Assembly: GCF_000429905.1 (NCBI RefSeq)
Contig: NZ_AUCT01000027.1
Span: 34,760-98,759 of the forward strand
Origin: Desulfatibacillum aliphaticivorans DSM 15576
GTDB lineage: Bacteria > Desulfobacterota > Desulfobacteria > Desulfobacterales > Desulfatibacillaceae
DNA length: 64,000 nucleotides
Direction of reading: 5' to 3'
Position numbers and translations under genes: made by a program. Below the pieces are notes generated by a model. That model did no database searches and was not told where the DNA came from. It worked only from the letters and a program-made list of their open reading frames with translations. Shown here piece by piece: positions 60,772-64,000 of the stretch (position 1 is its first letter; each line of letters starts with the position of its first letter).

Positions 60772-63243
60772 TTAGTGAATAATATGGGTGGTGCGGCTGA
60801 TAACTTCGTCCTGGACTATGGGTTGGAGATCGTTGAAATACGCGCAATAGCCCGCCACTCGCACCACGATTCCCGGATGGGCGCCGGGATCTTCCTTGGC
60901 CTCTCGCAATGTTTCGGCGTCCAGGATGTTGGGCTGAATCTGCATGCCACCCATGTTCATGTACGCGGTTATCAGGCCGGATAGAATCTTGGCGCCCTTG
61001 GTCCCCTTAAACTGGTTTCCGTCAAATTTTATGTTGAGGGCGCAGCAATTGCCCCATTGGGAGCTGTCCAAAGAGGCTGCGGATTGCAGCACGGCCGTGG
61101 GGCCTTTTTTGTCCACGCCGTCCACCGGAGACAACCCGTTGGACAGGCGATAACCCGCCGGCCTGCCGTTGGGCAGAGCGCCCGTGGCCTTGCCGAATCC
61201 GTGGTGGCAGGTCATGGAGTAGATTCCGGCAATGTATTGACCGCCCCGGGAATTTTTATGGGCCGTGACCGCTTCCGTGTAGACGTCCGCCGCAATCTGG
61301 GTCATGCGGTCGGCGTCCTGATCCCCGTTTCCGTATCGGGGGAATTTTTGCGAAACCTCCTGCCTTAGCTTCTCCTGATCTTTCCAGTTGCTTTTCAGGA
61401 TATCAACAAAAGCCTTCAGGCTCATGCGTTTTTCGTCAAACACCACCCGTTTCAAGGCGTACAAGGAATCCCCGGCGTCGGCCAGCCCGGCGACCTGCAC
61501 GGAAGTCAGGTCGTACATGGCGCCGCCCCAGGTCACGTCCTTGCCGCATTCCAGGCATCCTTGGGTTATGACGGAATTGACCGGCGTGGTGCGATGCACG
61601 CGATAGGCCTGCTCCATCATGGTGATGACCTTGGCCATTTCATTGACCGAATCCCGCACCTGGGTTTTAAAGGCTTTTAAGACGTGGTCGAAAGTGCGCA
61701 GCTCTTCCGCGGGCGGGGTGGGCGCTCCGAACCGAAGCGCGGGAATGCGCCGGGACCCAAACCGGTATCCCTGGTTCAAGGCCAGTTCCAGGCACAAGGG
61801 CAGATTGAACAAAGCCGCATCGGACGAGTTGTAGGTGCGGCCCTGGCTGGCCATTTCCACGCAGCCGATCACCGCGTAATCCCGGGCGTGAGGTTTGCTC
61901 ATGCCTGTGTTTTCCAATGCCTTGATGACCGCCTTATCCCCGAAAAAGGACGGCTTGCCGCATCCCAGGGCGGCCACTGCCGCAGCTTTTTCCAGAAACC
62001 ATGGCGGCGTTTTTTTATGCACCCGAACGTGCAGGGCCGGCTCCCGGGTTTTTATTTGGGAGAAGGCGTCCAGCACCAGCCCCGAGAGCTCGTTGGTGCA
62101 ATCGCGGCCTCCGCCGTTGACGCCGCCCACGGTAATGCCCTGGGCCACGCCGTTTCCCGAGAAATACTGGTCAATCCTTTCGGAATAAATGGGGATGGTC
62201 TCGCAGGTTTTCAACTGAAAGCTGGCCATGATTTCCACGGCCTTTTCGTAGGTCAATAGGCCTTTTTTCAGGTCTGCTTTATAGAGGGGAAGTAAAATCC
62301 GGTCCAGCCGGCCGAAAGACAAGCCTTGTTCGAAATCCTCCAGGTTCATGGCCATATGAACCAGCCAGCAGGCCTGGAGGCCTTCCTTAAAGGTCCGCGC
62401 CGGATAATAAGGCGCGTGCAAACAGGCTTCGGCGGCCTCCAGAAGCTCCTTGCGGCGTTCCAGGGCCACGCCTTGCGCTGCAGCCTTTTTTTCCGCCTCC
62501 GCCGCCAGGTTGGACGCCATGTTGCGAATGCCCAGGATGATCGTGCGTACGCTTTTGTAAAAAGCCCGCTGGTCGGCGTTCAGCCGGGTTCCGTCCTCAA
62601 GGGCGTCGGCTTCCAGCCGGTCCCGTGCGTACAAATCCGCCTTGACCAGACCATGGCTGACAACTTCACTGTAATTGCCCGCCTGATGGCTGATGCCGGC
62701 TTCTTCGGTGACAAAATAGCGTTTGGCGCGAAAGAAATCCAAAAAATGGGAAAACCTGCCCGGCTTTAAAAGGGCTTTGCCCCCAATGCTGACCGGAATG
62801 CTTTTTAGGCCCAGCCGCAAAAGCTCTGCTTTTTCCATGGGCGCCAGTTTAAAGGGGATTTGCCGGTTTTCCAGGTGGAGCAAATCCTCCAAAATATTGA
62901 GGGAGCCGCCTTCCGGATAAAAATTCGCCCCAATGCGCTTGGAGCTCATGTTGCCAATAATCAGCTCGTGATTGTATATGCGGGGCCTGCGGCGGCGCAT
63001 GATATGGGCCAGCATCAAGGCCCGGGCCTCGGCCGGATGCAGGTTTTTGGCGGCCTTGCCGTTTTTGGACTCCCGGAATTCAAACAACAGGCTGGGCCGC
63101 TCCAGGCAGATGGAGTACGGCTCGGCCATTAATTCCGCCTTGATGGCCAAAATACGGTCGCTGGCCTGGGGAAACAGGCATGGATTTTCCAAATAAGGAT
63201 TGGCTTCCTGAATGGCTGAATTGGGAGACGCGGTTTTTCCCAT
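60772..63243 (-). CDS. Glycyl radical enzyme (PFL-like superfamily, dehydratase/lyase type)
   Basis: 823 residues from the ATG preceded by GGGAGGAATC (a longer start at 63339 lacks such a site). The thiyl radical Cys and its partner are in IGCVEMASQG (Cys461, Glu463), the Cys-x-Glu pattern shared with glycerol, propanediol and choline lyases and hydroxyphenylacetate decarboxylase. The glycyl radical loop is VRVAGYCAYF with Gly798, 26 residues from the C-terminus. Ser in the usual RVxGY(S)AYF is replaced by Cys. Other core stretches such as GGVNGGGRDCTNE are consistent. Substrate unknown. The radical SAM activase that must generate the glycyl radical is not found within this window next to it. 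Confidence 0.92.
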   Translation of the reverse strand: MGKTASPNSAIQEANPYLENPCLFPQASDRILAIKAELMAEPYSICLERPSLLFEFRESKNGKAAKNLHPAEARALMLAHIMRRRRPRIYNHELIIGNMSSKRIGANFYPEGGSLNILEDLLHLENRQIPFKLAPMEKAELLRLGLKSIPVSIGGKALLKPGRFSHFLDFFRAKRYFVTEEAGISHQAGNYSEVVSHGLVKADLYARDRLEADALEDGTRLNADQRAFYKSVRTIILGIRNMASNLAAEAEKKAAAQGVALERRKELLEAAEACLHAPYYPARTFKEGLQACWLVHMAMNLEDFEQGLSFGRLDRILLPLYKADLKKGLLTYEKAVEIMASFQLKTCETIPIYSERIDQYFSGNGVAQGITVGGVNGGGRDCTNELSGLVLDAFSQIKTREPALHVRVHKKTPPWFLEKAAAVAALGCGKPSFFGDKAVIKALENTGMSKPHARDYAVIGCVEMASQGRTYNSSDAALFNLPLCLELALNQGYRFGSRRIPALRFGAPTPPAEELRTFDHVLKAFKTQVRDSVNEMAKVITMMEQAYRVHRTTPVNSVITQGCLECGKDVTWGGAMYDLTSVQVAGLADAGDSLYALKRVVFDEKRMSLKAFVDILKSNWKDQEKLRQEVSQKFPRYGNGDQDADRMTQIAADVYTEAVTAHKNSRGGQYIAGIYSMTCHHGFGKATGALPNGRPAGYRLSNGLSPVDGVDKKGPTAVLQSAASLDSSQWGNCCALNIKFDGNQFKGTKGAKILSGLITAYMNMGGMQIQPNILDAETLREAKEDPGAHPGIVVRVAGYCAYFNDLQPIVQDEVISRTTHIIH

Positions 63244-63448
63244 GATTCCTCCCTCATTTCCCGGCGCGCCGCTCTTCCGACGCGGGTTTGCATTGGCTGT
63301 TCTTTGTCTTTTAATGTAGCAAAACCGCTGGAACCTCACAACATTCTTTTTTAAAACCGGGTTTTATGCCGTGCGGTATGGAGAGGGTTGGATATTGTTC
63401 ATGCCTGCTGCGGTGAAAGTTTTGCATCCGCCAGGGCGCCTAAGGAGA

Positions 63449-63666
63449 GGCCAGCCGCGGCAGGGCTTTTTCCTGCCGGGGCGCGTGAGCGCAATAAGGG
63501 CGTCCTTGGAACTGATTGGAACCCAATATGTCCATGCGTCCCAGAGACGCCTTTGGAATTCGGGCATAAGGAATGGCGTTGGTTCGCCATAGTGCAATGG
63601 AATTATGAGGCGCCGGGGTCGCCTTATTGGCCCTACGGCCCCCGGCATTGCATGCCGCGGCTGGCC
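63449..63666. mobile_element. Bipartite palindromic element (MITE-like), copy 3, with 14-bp terminal inverted repeats
   Basis: GGCCAGCCGCGGCA (63449-63462) and TGCCGCGGCTGGCC (63653-63666) are perfect inverted repeats enclosing 190 bp of non-coding DNA. A CTGCCGGGGCGCGTGAGCGC stretch (63473) relates it to the hairpin family at 38898 and 44975. The right 30 bp recur at 33577-33606. No target duplication was obvious. It lies 16 bp from the transposase fragment below. Confidence 0.55.
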
Positions 63667-63681
63667 CGGGAGATTTAGGAC

Positions 63682-64000
63682 CTAAAGTTTCGCAGATGCT
63701 ATAGACATCTGGTCAATTATTGTTTTTTCAATAATGTCAAGGATGTAATTCATGACTTCAGGCTCAATTCCGTAACAAAGAACCTGCCTTGATCCCAAAA
63801 GCAATTCCTTGACCTTTTCCCATAAAGACTGGGCGACAACCAATACATTCTGATCATCGGACAATTCCCTGAAAAGCGGCCCCACTGGGCCGCTCATTTG
63901 TCGTTTGCCCAAAATGTACACGAGCAGAAGATAACGGATCATGACCAGAGAATGACAAGCGATCAATGCATCAAAATTATTGCTCTGCTCCTTCGCCATG
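63682..64000 (-). CDS. IS4-type transposase, C-terminal end (runs off the right edge)
   Basis: The last ~105 residues of a minus-strand frame that continues past the window. NFDALIACHSLVMIRYLLL and GPVGPLFRELSDD resemble the C-terminal helices of IS4-like DDE transposases (pattern: ..S.DALVAHT.IVF.RY..L...R...D.RT.G.LF...). The DDE core is not visible. Whether it is an intact or broken element cannot be judged. ATG at 63999 may be internal. Confidence 0.6.
   Translation of the reverse strand, partial: MAKEQSNNFDALIACHSLVMIRYLLLVYILGKRQMSGPVGPLFRELSDDQNVLVVAQSLWEKVKELLLGSRQVLCYGIEPEVMNYILDIIEKTIIDQMSIASAKL

Noticed and set aside
60772..63243. Assignment of the glycyl radical enzyme to benzyl/alkylsuccinate synthase
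   Set aside because: No small synthase subunits or activase are adjacent, and the Cys-x-Glu motif fits the dehydratase/lyase/decarboxylase branch better; the subtype remains open.
63244..63339. Longer N-terminus of the glycyl radical enzyme (start at 63339)
   Set aside because: The extension is basic and unlike the family; the ATG at 63243 has GGGAGG at the right distance.
1..64000. CRISPR array, tRNA or rRNA genes
   Set aside because: No regularly spaced direct repeats and no recognisable tRNA or rRNA sequence was seen on reading; a tRNAscan/Infernal run would settle it.

Overview
The window reads as chromosomal DNA of an anaerobic, fatty-acid-oxidising Desulfobacterota bacterium, probably a sulfate reducer of the Desulfobacteraceae type (Desulfatibacillum-like is my best guess). 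The basis is the mix of acyl-CoA ligases, acyl-CoA dehydrogenases, a fused 2-hydroxyacyl-CoA dehydratase activase, HdrB/HdrC-like electron carriers, a glycyl radical enzyme and sigma-54 regulators. Taxonomy is inferred from gene content only. I saw no rRNA, tRNA or CRISPR array.

Left part (1-14,070), surface and pili. A GspF/PilC-type inner-membrane protein cut by the window edge is followed by a membrane-anchored sigma-54 activator and a type IV pilin gene with a well-spaced sigma-54 promoter. Converging on the pilin is a three-gene operon (GT2 glycosyltransferase, UPF0104 membrane protein, TMTC-like GT-C/TPR protein) that looks like a polyprenyl-phosphate-sugar O-glycosylation module. Next comes a plus-strand run in which an ECF sigma factor and a membrane protein resembling an anti-sigma factor are overlapped by minor pilin genes. 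The run includes a 1159-residue protein fusing one prepilin, a mid-protein CFI-box sorting-like segment and a second PilX-like prepilin with a large acidic, Cys-rich ectodomain. A PAP2 enzyme and an Lgt paralogue follow.

Middle part (14,300-45,300), metabolism, efflux and electron transfer. It holds an acyl-CoA synthetase; a tripartite RND pump operon headed by its own TetR gene and operator; a J-domain/MinD fusion ATPase; and a split HdrB plus membrane Fe-S/cytochrome pair that may pass electrons from acyl-CoA oxidation to quinone. It continues with an atypical acyl-CoA dehydrogenase, a DUF3999/DUF2339 membrane pair, a TetR gene with a 2,4-dienoyl-CoA-reductase-like flavoenzyme, a 615-residue acyl-CoA dehydrogenase, a 1401-residue BadF/HgdC-type activase fusion, a hydrolase and a small secreted protein.

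Right part (45,300-64,000). A thiolase/FabG/MaoC operon lies behind a promoter with a perfect palindromic operator. A PAS-sigma-54 activator faces an acyl-CoA ligase whose intergenic region carries tandem upstream activator sites and a sigma-54 promoter, which makes a compact regulatory circuit. Then come a MacAB-TolC-type efflux operon, a hydrolase, an RlmD-like rRNA methyltransferase, a small coiled-coil protein, a glycyl radical enzyme with no activase beside it, and the C-terminal end of an IS4-type transposase.

Several intergenic regions are filled by interspersed palindromic elements. Three of them (about 220-275 bp) appear to be bounded by inverted copies of one hairpin family, and a 30-bp end sequence recurs exactly at 33,577 and 63,637 in opposite orientation.
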